Shown here piece by piece: positions 44,953 to 53,916 of a DNA stretch of 64,000 nt (the first letter of the stretch is position 1; the number at the start of each line of letters is the position of its first letter). A program made the position numbers and the translations under genes. The notes below the pieces were generated by a model. It was not told where the DNA came from. It ran no database searches and saw nothing but the letters and a program-made list of their open reading frames with translations. The DNA comes from Bdellovibrionales bacterium (GTDB taxonomy: Bacteria > Bdellovibrionota > Bacteriovoracia > Bacteriovoracales > Bacteriovoracaceae), in the NCBI GenBank assembly GCA_018646675.1, contig JABGUH010000022.1, positions 62,001 through 126,000 of the forward strand, given 5' to 3'.

Positions 44953-47166
44953 ATGAAAATTAGTCATATTCGTACTACCATCTGCCTTGACTCCTATAAT
45001 TTCGACATTGCGCGTAACGAGAGCGGCGTATTAGAGATCTGGGCAGAAAATGATCTGGATTTGGCCGCCGGCATGGGGATGGCCCACGCTTATGACCGTT
45101 TGGTGCAGATGGTTTTTACCCGGACAATCGGTCAGGGGAGAGTGTGTGAGCTTTTAAAGGATAGTGAAGAGGGGATCACTATTGATCAAACGTTACGTCA
45201 TCTGGGTTTTCAACATAATGCCGCCAATCAGGCTGCTCTGATTTCAGCTTCTAGTCGTGAGTTTCTCTCCGCTTATTGCGCCGGGGTAAACCACATCATG
45301 GAGACCCACTCCCTACCTTTTGAACTGAAGATGGTGGGTCTTAAGCCGGCTCCTTGGCAAGTGGAAGATACCCTTTTGACCATGGAGCTAATGAGTTATG
45401 TCGGGTTGGCCGAGAGCCAGGGGACAGCAGAGAAGTTAATTATTCAAGTTATTCAAAAAGATGTGGATCTGGCCAAATTAAAGGCGATCTTTACCCCTCA
45501 CCTCGATGGGGTAGATGATACTCTGGTTGAGTTAATCAAACAGGTAAAGCTTTACGAGGCACCAATTCCAACAGATCTCCCTTTTAAAAGCTTTATTCCT
45601 AGTTTGAAGGGTAGTAATAATTGGGCGGTTGCGGGTAAAAAAACTGCTAGTGGAAATCCTATTCACTGCTGTGATCCGCACTTAGAGGTAAATCGTCTAC
45701 CCGCAATCTGGTCGGAAGTAGTGCTACATAAGAGCGGACGCTATGCCATTGGGATCAATGTGCCAGGTATTCCTGGTTTAGTAATGGGGCGTAATGATCT
45801 TGTCGCCTTCAGTTTTACCTACGGTTTTATGGATATGGTGGATTACTTTATCGAAGAGATTAAAGATAATTGTTATCGTCAAGGTGATGACTATATCAAT
45901 TGTCCGTTAGTTAAAGAGATTATCAAGAGACGTAAAGGTAAGGATATTACAGTTTATACTTATCGTACTCCACGCGGAGTTTTGGAACTAGATCCAACCA
46001 GCGAGAAGCTTGAAGATGGTTTTTATTTGGCACGTGCTTGGAGTGGAACTGAGGCGAAGCTCTCATCGGCCAGTTCACTCGATGCTCTGATCGAATTACT
46101 CTGGACAAAGTCATCAGCTAACGCTCAGCAGACTGTGCAAAAGGTCTCGATCTCGGCTAACTGGGTAATCTCTGATCGGGCCGATGATCTACGTTTTCAA
46201 CAGTCAGGACTTCTGCCTATTCGAACTCATTCGGGGCTCTTCCCATTAGATGCTCGGCAAGATGGAGTCGGGTGGGCCGGTTTTCACTCCCCAGATCAGC
46301 TAGCATCAATTGATAGTACTCCTGAGTCTGGTTATATTGCTACTGCCAATAACAATTTGCAACCGCCGGACAAGCCTCTCTCGTTGAGCCTTCCATCTGG
46401 GCCCTATCGTCAAGAGCGAATATCTATGCTGTTGGAAAGTACTGAGCAGATAACTCTTGATGAGATGAAACTTATTCAACGTGATCTCTACTCTCTACAA
46501 GCAGAGCGGTTAATGCATTTGATTGGAGAGCATCTTCCAAATAATGATCTGGCCCGTATTCTTAAAGTATGGGATTTAAAATATGATAAGCACTCTCAAG
46601 GTGCCACCCTCTTTGAGGATATCTATCAAGGGATCTTAATGCGAGTCTTTGGTGAGCAGCTATTTGGTGAGAAGGTGTGGAACTATATCTGCCAAGGAAG
46701 TGATATCTATGCCGACTTCTACGCTCACTTTGATCGGATTATTCTTGAGGCAGATACAAATTTTTTCTCTTCTTCGCAGGAGCGAGATCAGATGGTTAAA
46801 GAGGTAGTGGAGAGGGTCGTCAGTAGGTATGATGGAGTGGCCATTCCCACCTGGGGAGCGCGCACCCTCTTCTCTATGACCAATATCTTTTTTCAGGGGA
46901 AGTTGCCTCAGTGGCTAGGCTTTGATCACGGCCCAATTATGCAGGAGGGGTGTCGGGCAACAATTGTTCAGGGTAATTTATATAAACGTCATGGTCGTCA
47001 AACATCTTTTGGCCCCTCTTATCGAGCGGTCACCGATATGGCAGAAGATCAGATGCACACTGTTTTGGCCGGAGGATCATCTGGGCGTCGTTTCTCAGGG
47101 TACTACACCAGTGATATCTCCAAGTGGCTAAACTTTGAATATAAAATTTTAAAGGGTCGGGACTAG
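44953..47166 (+). CDS. Penicillin-acylase-family Ntn hydrolase
   Basis: From ATG 44953 (AAGGA upstream) the product has 737 residues. DLAAGMGMAHAYDRLVQMVFTR is the N-terminal signature of the family, and LKGSNNWAV places the cleavage point and N-terminal nucleophile at Ser221, giving alpha and beta chains after self-cleavage. No signal peptide is seen, unlike secreted penicillin G acylases, so it may act in the cytoplasm. Relatives also cleave acyl-homoserine lactones or other amides. Its stop overlaps the convergent serine acetyltransferase stop by four bases. Confidence 0.85.
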   Translation: MKISHIRTTICLDSYNFDIARNESGVLEIWAENDLDLAAGMGMAHAYDRLVQMVFTRTIGQGRVCELLKDSEEGITIDQTLRHLGFQHNAANQAALISASSREFLSAYCAGVNHIMETHSLPFELKMVGLKPAPWQVEDTLLTMELMSYVGLAESQGTAEKLIIQVIQKDVDLAKLKAIFTPHLDGVDDTLVELIKQVKLYEAPIPTDLPFKSFIPSLKGSNNWAVAGKKTASGNPIHCCDPHLEVNRLPAIWSEVVLHKSGRYAIGINVPGIPGLVMGRNDLVAFSFTYGFMDMVDYFIEEIKDNCYRQGDDYINCPLVKEIIKRRKGKDITVYTYRTPRGVLELDPTSEKLEDGFYLARAWSGTEAKLSSASSLDALIELLWTKSSANAQQTVQKVSISANWVISDRADDLRFQQSGLLPIRTHSGLFPLDARQDGVGWAGFHSPDQLASIDSTPESGYIATANNNLQPPDKPLSLSLPSGPYRQERISMLLESTEQITLDEMKLIQRDLYSLQAERLMHLIGEHLPNNDLARILKVWDLKYDKHSQGATLFEDIYQGILMRVFGEQLFGEKVWNYICQGSDIYADFYAHFDRIILEADTNFFSSSQERDQMVKEVVERVVSRYDGVAIPTWGARTLFSMTNIFFQGKLPQWLGFDHGPIMQEGCRATIVQGNLYKRHGRQTSFGPSYRAVTDMAEDQMHTVLAGGSSGRRFSGYYTSDISKWLNFEYKILKGRD

Positions 47167-47996
47167 TTTTTATTCTGGGAAAGTTTTGTCTCTGCCAGAT
47201 GGTAGAGCTGGCTATTTGCTTCTACACTTTGAGTTAGCCAGACGTTGCCACCGATAATCGAGTTATTGCCAATGACAGTATTTCCACCCAGAATTGTGGC
47301 ATTTGAGTAGATCAGACAGTTATCTTCGATTGTGGGGTGGCGCTTTGTTTTTTGCATTCCCTTGTCCACACTGAGAGCACCAAGAGTAACCCCCTGGAAG
47401 ATTTTAACCTTACGACCGATAATGGTAGTTTCGCCAATTACAATGCCAGTCCCATGATCAATAAAAAATGGTGAAGCTATTTTTGCTCCCGGATGAATAT
47501 CAACGCTACTTTGCACATGGGCATACTCAGTTAGCACTCTGGGTAGAACGGGGATTTCCATCAAATAGAGCTCATGGGCCAGGCGATAGATGGCGATGGC
47601 GAAGAAACCTGGATAGCAGGTGATCACCTCTTCGATGCTCTCTGCTGCCGGATCTTCTTCCAGAATGTATTGAGCATCTGCTTGGAGCATCTGCTCTACA
47701 TCAAATAGGCGGCCTAAAAACTCCTCGATAATTTTATCTTTACGCTCCCCCAAGTTTGGGTAGTTGGCGGTGAAGCAATCGAGAATAGTTGCCAGTTGTA
47801 TTTTGCTATCTAGTACGGCATAGAATAGTTGATCGGCACTGGTAAAGCGTCTCTCTCCAATTTGGGGAAAGAGGATCTCAAGTAGGTTGTGGGCGAACTC
47901 CTGAATTCGCTTCTTGCACAATCCCCCTTTACTGTTTGAATACTTCTTTTGATAGATATAGTCTGATAGCTCTTTGGCAATATCTGATGATGACAT
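47163..47996 (-). CDS. Serine O-acetyltransferase
   Basis: The 277-residue enzyme makes O-acetylserine for cysteine synthesis. A helical N-terminal domain (about 1-150) is followed by a left-handed beta-helix with DIHPGAKIASPFFIDHGTGIVIGETTIIG, GVTLGALSVDKG, KRHPTIEDNCLIYSNATILGG, the CysE/SAT signature. It is longer at the N-terminus than EpsC/CysE of about 220-270 residues. No cysK is nearby. Confidence 0.9.
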   Translation of the reverse strand: MSSSDIAKELSDYIYQKKYSNSKGGLCKKRIQEFAHNLLEILFPQIGERRFTSADQLFYAVLDSKIQLATILDCFTANYPNLGERKDKIIEEFLGRLFDVEQMLQADAQYILEEDPAAESIEEVITCYPGFFAIAIYRLAHELYLMEIPVLPRVLTEYAHVQSSVDIHPGAKIASPFFIDHGTGIVIGETTIIGRKVKIFQGVTLGALSVDKGMQKTKRHPTIEDNCLIYSNATILGGNTVIGNNSIIGGNVWLTQSVEANSQLYHLAETKLSQNKN

Positions 47997-48297
47997 TTAG
48001 TTTTAACCTCACTAAGGAATTTATCTTTTTCCAAGAGTCTGTTTGGCAGGTTTCTCTCTCTTTGTCCAGTTGGCCCTAGATAACGATAAAACAACTAGAA
48101 AGTGCGTTGCGTTATGGTGGTAGCGATGTAGTTTTTACTCACGGGCTTAACCGCTGTTGCTAAATCGTTTCGGTGAGTAGATATTCCCCCTCCAAGTCAT
48201 TAGTTGAACGAAGTTGGTGAGAAGAGAGTGCAGATGGTGACAGACACCATATGATTAAGTGTGTCGCGTATCAATTAGTAACCAAAGGGTCGCAATA
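47997..48297. other. Gene-free region with hairpin potential
   Basis: The stretch between the serine acetyltransferase start and the small gene at 48298 has no convincing ORF. TACTCAC and GTGAGTA, about 30 bases apart near 48136-48180, can pair, with a CGG/CCG hairpin inside. TGGTG and CACCA pair near 48236-48250. Promoters of both divergent genes must lie here; a small RNA is possible. Confidence 0.35.
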
Positions 48298-48636
48298 ATG
48301 CAGACAGATTCCAAGGAATCAGACAAAAAGAGAGCTTCTGAGTTTGGTGAAGTAATCTCATTTACCCATATTAAAGAGAGAATTAAGCAGGTTCAAAGTA
48401 ACAAAGTAATTAGCAATTATTTTGAGATCCTAAGCTTTCAGTCTCTGATGGGGGAGGTCAACGCCATGTTGGAGGAGCTGAACAGCTCTACCTTGATCCG
48501 TCGGGAGCAGGTAAATAAGGCGCAACTGCTACTACAGGAGCTGAAATCTAGGATTGAGGTGGATTCAACTCAATTTTCTCGCTACATTCACAAGATCTAC
48601 AAGCGTGTAGAGTCCAAGCTAGAACAACTACTCTAA
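48298..48636 (+). CDS. Small helical cytoplasmic protein, unknown function
   Basis: From ATG 48298 the product has 112 residues, charged and largely helical, with coiled-coil character (LMGEVNAMLEELNS, QLLLQELKSRIEVDS). There is no signal peptide or membrane segment. No family recognised. It converges with the PilZ-like gene. Confidence 0.6.
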   Translation: MQTDSKESDKKRASEFGEVISFTHIKERIKQVQSNKVISNYFEILSFQSLMGEVNAMLEELNSSTLIRREQVNKAQLLLQELKSRIEVDSTQFSRYIHKIYKRVESKLEQLL

Positions 48637-48651
48637 TTAAACTTTTATAAT

Positions 48652-49227
48652 TTAGGCGATTTTTATACTGTGATAGTCATGTCGTAGGGTCTGTTTAAGC
48701 TGCTCAATCGGTAGATTTATATATCCTAACTGGCTGGAGTAGAAGAAGATCTTCTCTAGTAGATCTCGATCCTGCTGGAGAAGATCGATCATTTTTAGCA
48801 GATATTCCATATTATCTCTGTAGATTTCCACCAAGCTTGTCAGGGTTGCTACTATTTCCGGGGTTGGTGATTTGAAGTTTCCTGCTAAGTAGAGTTGACC
48901 TCTCTCTTCCACCTGCGGTGCCATGGTGACAGTGCGGACAATCTCAATTTTCACTCTAAGCACTTGGTGGTCAAAATTTAGAGGGAGTGACTCTATTTCT
49001 GAGTTATCGAATGGAGAGAGAGAGGGGAGTTTGATTAGAGTGGAGACTACCTGCGGAGGGGGAGAGCTCTCCCTTTTGGGAATTTGAAATAGAATCCCCT
49101 TAGATGAGATGTTGGATGATTTTCCCAGACAGATCTCCTTGCCGTTACCAACAATCAGTTCACTTTTAATGGGAGCACGAACTGTCGATCTGCCAGAGGA
49201 GGTGGGTAAAGAGGGTGTCATCATCAT
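48652..49227 (-). CDS. PilZ-like domain protein
   Basis: From the ATG triplet near 49227 the product has about 191 residues. RAPIKSELIVGNG and CLGKSSNISSKGILFQI resemble the start and the D/NxSxxG motif of PilZ c-di-GMP-binding domains; a C-terminal helical part follows. The match is weak, since the RxxxR motif is incomplete. It lies 16 bases after phoH. With an HD-GYP gene at 54925, c-di-GMP signalling is plausible. Confidence 0.55.
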   Translation of the reverse strand: MMMTPSLPTSSGRSTVRAPIKSELIVGNGKEICLGKSSNISSKGILFQIPKRESSPPPQVVSTLIKLPSLSPFDNSEIESLPLNFDHQVLRVKIEIVRTVTMAPQVEERGQLYLAGNFKSPTPEIVATLTSLVEIYRDNMEYLLKMIDLLQQDRDLLEKIFFYSSQLGYINLPIEQLKQTLRHDYHSIKIA

Positions 49228-49243
49228 TATGCTCTTTTTGTAA

Positions 49244-50566
49244 CTAGAGATGCTTGGAGGCGATCTCAGAAAGTGGTGATCGTTCACCAACAACCAGCGT
49301 CGTATGTCCGACTAGAGATTCTCTTTGTAGGCGCTCCACACAGTAGGCAAGACCATTATTAATCGAGTCCAGATAGGGACTATCAATTTGCTCACAATCT
49401 CCAGTTAGCACTATTTTAGTGCCATCACCGGCCCTAGTAATGATCGTTTTGATTTCATGGGGACTTAGGTTCTGGGCCTCGTCTACAATTAAAAACTGGC
49501 CAGGAATGGAGCGTCCACGAATGTAGGTTAGCGGTTCAATATGCAGTAGCCCCTGATTAATCAGCTCTTCCCAAGAGGAGCTATCCTCTCCTCGGTGCTG
49601 TCCAAATAGAAAATCCATATTATCAAAGATCGGCTGCATCCAAGGAGCAAGTTTTTCGTTAATATCACCAGGCAAGAATCCCAAGTCGCGGCCCATGGGT
49701 TGAACTGGGCGAGAGACGAGTAGGCGGGAGTACTTCTCTTCCGCAATTGTCTTCTCAAGGCCTGCAGCAATCGCTAAAAGGGTTTTACCGGTTCCCGCCT
49801 TGCCAACGAGGGAGACCAGTTTGATCTCATCGTTCAGTAGAGCATCGATAGCAAACTGTTGCTCAATATTTTTAGGATGAATCCCCCAAACCCCTTCGCG
49901 CATTTTGATTAGGGGAACGACCCCCTCCTTCTCTTGGGAGTAACGCCCTAGTATCCGGTGACGATCATTATTCTCTTCGCAGACCGTAAGGTACTCATTT
50001 GGTATTAACATGCAGCTTTTTGCTTCACTGCTATCGATGGGTAGAAAACGCTCTTTTTCAAAGTGACGTAACCGCTCGATATTTACATGGAAAGTACGCA
50101 TTCCAGAGTACATCTCATCTAGCGTCACATCGGTCTGTCCGTAGTCATCAGCTTGAATGCCAACAGCATCGGATTTTACACGTAAGTTGATATCTTTGGA
50201 GATTAGCCGGACATCCTTGTTACCCTCTTCTTTAAGTGCCAAGGCGGTTGAGAGTATTAAGTTATCATTAATATTAAAGTCCAGTAGCTCTTGATGCTCC
50301 TCCTTAACTCGCTTATCAATTGAGATGATTAGCTTGCCACCACCGTCAAGAGGAACTCCTTTGGTTATCGCCCCTTTCTTGCGCAGCGCATCTATTAGGC
50401 GAGAAAATTGGCGGGCATTGCGGCCATTTTCATGTTGATCCTTTTTGAAGCGGTCTAACTCTTCAATTACAACTAGCGGGATATAGACGGTTTCCTTGCC
50501 ATATTTAAAGATTGCGAATGGATCAAGCAGCAATACGTTGGTGTCGAGAATAAAAATTGTACCCAA
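49244..50566 (-). CDS. PIN-PhoH family ATPase (YlaK-like)
   Basis: The 440-residue protein has an N-terminal PIN RNase domain (FILDTNVLLLDP, IPLVVIEELDRFK, STALAL) and a C-terminal PhoH helicase/ATPase domain with Walker A GKAGTGKT (255-262) and FLIVDEAQNLSPHE. It probably acts in RNA turnover. Translation starts at TTG, fixed by a very strong AAGGAGGT five bases upstream. Confidence 0.92.
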   Translation of the reverse strand: MGTIFILDTNVLLLDPFAIFKYGKETVYIPLVVIEELDRFKKDQHENGRNARQFSRLIDALRKKGAITKGVPLDGGGKLIISIDKRVKEEHQELLDFNINDNLILSTALALKEEGNKDVRLISKDINLRVKSDAVGIQADDYGQTDVTLDEMYSGMRTFHVNIERLRHFEKERFLPIDSSEAKSCMLIPNEYLTVCEENNDRHRILGRYSQEKEGVVPLIKMREGVWGIHPKNIEQQFAIDALLNDEIKLVSLVGKAGTGKTLLAIAAGLEKTIAEEKYSRLLVSRPVQPMGRDLGFLPGDINEKLAPWMQPIFDNMDFLFGQHRGEDSSSWEELINQGLLHIEPLTYIRGRSIPGQFLIVDEAQNLSPHEIKTIITRAGDGTKIVLTGDCEQIDSPYLDSINNGLAYCVERLQRESLVGHTTLVVGERSPLSEIASKHL

Positions 50567-50728
50567 AAGAGACCTCCTTAACTCTCACTTTTACTCAACA
50601 AGATTACGCTACATTAAACGTCCCTGTCACCGAATTTGGGAGATTTCCCACTTTTTGATTTTGGATTGCAATTAATCCCGAATCGTTCTATAAACCGGCA
50701 ATTCATTAATTGAGCATAAGGGGAGCTG

Positions 50729-52075
50729 ATGGATCATTCACCGATAAATCCAGATGATATTCACAAGGAGTTAGAGGAGCTAGTTAAGGCGAAGTTTGGT
50801 GATAAGGTGAAGGTTGTTAGTCAGATGCACTCAGTCGATGGTCAATCTCTTCCATCGCTTGATATCGCAGAGATGGATGATGAGGGATCAGAGGAGGCGA
50901 TAGATAACTCCTCTCCGTTGGATCTTGAATTCGCTCACACTCCAAAATCAGTCACTGCCTACCTAGATCGTTATGTGATTGGTCAAAGCGAGGCGAAAAA
51001 GGCTCTCTCAATTGCTGTCTGCGATCACTACAACTACATCAAGCAGCTAGATGCCCAAAGGAACGCTTTAGAACAGTTAGAAGAAGAGGTTGAAGATAAT
51101 TATGTTAAACAAAATGTTTTGGTTTTAGGGCCGACAGGGGTTGGAAAGACCTACTTGGTAAGAATGATTGCCAAGCTAATCGGCGTTCCCTTTGTTAAAG
51201 CGGATGCTACTCGCTTCACTGAGACCGGTTATGTCGGCTCCAATGTGGATGATCTGGTTCGAGATCTAGTCTCGATGGCAAATGGAGATATCAACTTGGC
51301 CCAGTATGGCATTATCTATCTTGATGAGGTAGATAAACTGGCCGGTGGCGGCTCAGACCATGGTAATAAGGACGTATCTAGAAGGGGAGTGCAGTACGGC
51401 CTACTCAAGTTAATGGAGGAGACAGAGATCGATCTGCGCTCCTCTCACGATATGATCTCTCAGATCCAAGCGATGATGGATTTTCAACGAGAGGGGAAGG
51501 TCAGCAAAAAGGTGATCAATACCAAGCATATCCTGTTTATTGTTAGTGGCGCCTTCTCTGGTTTAGAGGATGTGATTAAAAAGCGTCTTAAAATGCGTAC
51601 GATTGGATTGACTAGCGATAATACTCAGCAGTCAAAGTCTAAGCAGGGTAGTGAATCGATGTTATTACACCAGGTGACCACTAAAGATCTGATGGATTTT
51701 GGCTTTGAGCCGGAGTTTGTAGGTCGTTTACCTGTACGACTGATCTGCAACGCGCTGTCCAAAAAAGATCTCTATGCTGTCTTAAGGGACTCTTTAGGAT
51801 CTATTGTTCACCAATATGTTACCTCTTTTAGGCTGTATGGAATTGAGTTGAGCTTTGAGGATCGTGCTTTAAAGCGGTTAGCAGAGATCGCCTATGATGA
51901 GCAAACTGGGGCCCGAGGTCTAATGACCATCTGTGAGCGTCTCTTTCGGGAGTACAAGTTTCAACTTCCCTCAACTGGCATAACCAAGCTTGTGGTGACG
52001 CATAAAATGATTGATCATCCGCAACAGGAGCTTAAGCGACTGTTAAAGAAAATCAAACTCGACACAATTCAGTAA
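50729..52075 (+). CDS. ClpX-like AAA+ unfoldase lacking the zinc-binding domain
   Basis: The 448-residue protein has ClpX-type AAA+ motifs: YVIGQSEAKKALSIAVCDHY, Walker A GPTGVGKT (134-141), pore loop TGYVGSNVDDL, Walker B IIYLDEVDK, and GFEPEFVGRLPV with GARGL sensor 2. In place of the four-Cys N-terminal zinc domain there is a 60-residue acidic N-terminus. The ClpP-docking IGF tripeptide is IGL here. It may be a second, specialised unfoldase; clpP is not in the window. Confidence 0.85.
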   Translation: MDHSPINPDDIHKELEELVKAKFGDKVKVVSQMHSVDGQSLPSLDIAEMDDEGSEEAIDNSSPLDLEFAHTPKSVTAYLDRYVIGQSEAKKALSIAVCDHYNYIKQLDAQRNALEQLEEEVEDNYVKQNVLVLGPTGVGKTYLVRMIAKLIGVPFVKADATRFTETGYVGSNVDDLVRDLVSMANGDINLAQYGIIYLDEVDKLAGGGSDHGNKDVSRRGVQYGLLKLMEETEIDLRSSHDMISQIQAMMDFQREGKVSKKVINTKHILFIVSGAFSGLEDVIKKRLKMRTIGLTSDNTQQSKSKQGSESMLLHQVTTKDLMDFGFEPEFVGRLPVRLICNALSKKDLYAVLRDSLGSIVHQYVTSFRLYGIELSFEDRALKRLAEIAYDEQTGARGLMTICERLFREYKFQLPSTGITKLVVTHKMIDHPQQELKRLLKKIKLDTIQ

Positions 52076-52093
52076 TATCCATATAGTGTTTAG

Positions 52094-52783
52094 GTGAACT
52101 TCTCCCAAGTTATCGCTATTGATGGGCCTAGTGGTAGTGGTAAATCGACCATTGCCAGATTAGTCGCCCAAAAAGTCTCTGCCATCTATGTTGATACTGG
52201 TGCCATGTTTCGGGCCCTTGGATACTTTTGCCATCAAGAGCTAGGAAGTTTGAGCGCTACTGACCAGGTGATAAATATTTTGGATAGAGTCAAGATAGAG
52301 TATCCTGGGGGTGATCAGCGGCTTATTCTGATCAATGGGGAAGACCTGACTCAAACTATTCGTCAACACCATGTCTCCGCTTTAGCGTCTGAGATCTCAC
52401 TGATCCCTGCGGTTCGAGAATTTCTATTAACATTTCAGCATACCTTGGTGGATGATCATCTCTGTGTGATGGAGGGGCGGGATATTGGAACTGTGGTCTT
52501 TCCCCATTCACTTTGTAAAATCTTTTTAACCGCCTCAGCAGAAGTACGGGCCCAAAGACGCTATAATCAGTTGGAAGCTAAAGGGGAGTTAAAGGGGGTT
52601 AATTTGAAGCAGGTTCTTCAGGACATGGAGGAGCGGGACCACCGAGATAGCCATCGGGTCGAGGCCCCATTGAGAAGAGCTGAGGATGCAAAGTTAATCG
52701 ATTCAGAAAATATGAGTATTGAACAGGTGAGTGATATGGTGGTGGAGTATTACCGTCAACGTGTTAAAGAAACCTCTAGGTAG
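52094..52783 (+). CDS. cmk: Cytidylate kinase
   Basis: Cmk phosphorylates CMP and dCMP. The 229 residues show IAIDGPSGSGKSTIARLVA at the start, DTGAMFRALG, MEGRDIGTVVFP and ERDHRDSHR in the lid. GTG is the start; the ribosome site is weak. It follows the ClpX-like gene by 18 bases and leads into two LPS-type sugar genes. Confidence 0.94.
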   Translation: MNFSQVIAIDGPSGSGKSTIARLVAQKVSAIYVDTGAMFRALGYFCHQELGSLSATDQVINILDRVKIEYPGGDQRLILINGEDLTQTIRQHHVSALASEISLIPAVREFLLTFQHTLVDDHLCVMEGRDIGTVVFPHSLCKIFLTASAEVRAQRRYNQLEAKGELKGVNLKQVLQDMEERDHRDSHRVEAPLRRAEDAKLIDSENMSIEQVSDMVVEYYRQRVKETSR

Positions 52784-52794
52784 TTGCTAAAGAG

Positions 52795-53916
52795 ATGCGG
52801 GTAGTAATTAGTCGGACAGATGCCATTGGGGATACAGTTTTAACTATTCCTATGGCCCGAATGTTAAAACGGGCATGGCCAGATGTTCATATCACTTTTA
52901 TTGTTGCACCGATATCTGCGCCATTGATGCTCTACCATCAAGAGATAGACGATCTGTGGGTTTTAGATCGTAGTGAAACTCAGAGTGCACAGCTAAGTTT
53001 TTTATACAAAAAATTCAAAGAGTTAAAGCCGGATATCTATCTCTATGTTGGAGGATCTCATCTGCCCAGTACTGTTGCATATTTGCAACGGGTAAAGAGA
53101 CGAGGGGGACTGAAATCTCGATGGCAGAGTTTTATGTTGCTTAATTGTGGGGTGAGACAACGACGCTCCATCTCTTTAATGCATGAACTAGAGTATAACT
53201 TAAATCTCCTTGCTCCATTAGGGATTGAGTATCTGGCAACTGATCGTCAGCAGATCAATCCAACGATTAATATCTCTGAAGATGAAAAAAATGATGCTAA
53301 AAACTATTTAAGTGAACAGTTGGAAAAAAAAGGTATTACCAGACAGAAGGAGATGATAGTTATTCATCCCGGAATGACGGGCCACACTCTAAATTGGCCG
53401 GCACTTTACTACGCTCGGTTGCCGCTTCTAATCGAGTCACGTTTTCCCAACCGCTTCCTTTTCGTCTTCTCTTATACCGATAGTGATCAAGAGCTGATTG
53501 AACAGATTAAAAATCACTTTCAGATTAGTGAGAATCGTCAGATAGAGCAAAAGGTACTATTTTTTAATGGTAAGGATTGTGGATTGCGAACTTATATGGC
53601 CCTTTTGGCCCAATCAACACTTTTTATTGGCCCCAGTACGGGGCCAACTCATTTGGCAAATATTTTGGGAGTTAAAATGGTGGGGATTTACTCACCGATT
53701 AAGCTACAGTCAGCCAAACGCTGGGGGCCGGCGATAATAGGCAGTCGGACACGGGTGATGGTACCAGATGTGGTGTGTGGTGAGGTTAGACGTTGTGCCG
53801 GCAGTAGCTGTCCATATTATGAGTGTATGTCAAAAATCGAAGTGGAGGATGTACTGGAGGCTTCTTGGTTGTTACTCGGAGAGCTAATTCGTCAGGAAGT
53901 GAGGGAGGAGGCGTGA
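52795..53916 (+). CDS. Glycosyltransferase family 9 (heptosyltransferase-like)
   Basis: The 373-residue protein begins MRVVISRTDAIGDTVLTIPMARMLK, the GT9 N-terminal motif, and has VIHPGMTG and FIGPSTGPTHLANILGVKMVGIYSP in the donor-binding half, as in WaaF/WaaC. It adds heptose or a related sugar to the LPS core. Its end overlaps the next start (GTGA). Confidence 0.87.
   Translation: MRVVISRTDAIGDTVLTIPMARMLKRAWPDVHITFIVAPISAPLMLYHQEIDDLWVLDRSETQSAQLSFLYKKFKELKPDIYLYVGGSHLPSTVAYLQRVKRRGGLKSRWQSFMLLNCGVRQRRSISLMHELEYNLNLLAPLGIEYLATDRQQINPTINISEDEKNDAKNYLSEQLEKKGITRQKEMIVIHPGMTGHTLNWPALYYARLPLLIESRFPNRFLFVFSYTDSDQELIEQIKNHFQISENRQIEQKVLFFNGKDCGLRTYMALLAQSTLFIGPSTGPTHLANILGVKMVGIYSPIKLQSAKRWGPAIIGSRTRVMVPDVVCGEVRRCAGSSCPYYECMSKIEVEDVLEASWLLLGELIRQEVREEA

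Noticed and set aside
53823-53912. 30-residue N-terminal extension of the heptose kinase
   Set aside because: It would overlap the glycosyltransferase gene by 94 bases. GTG 53913 has a strong ribosome site and starts just before the kinase core.
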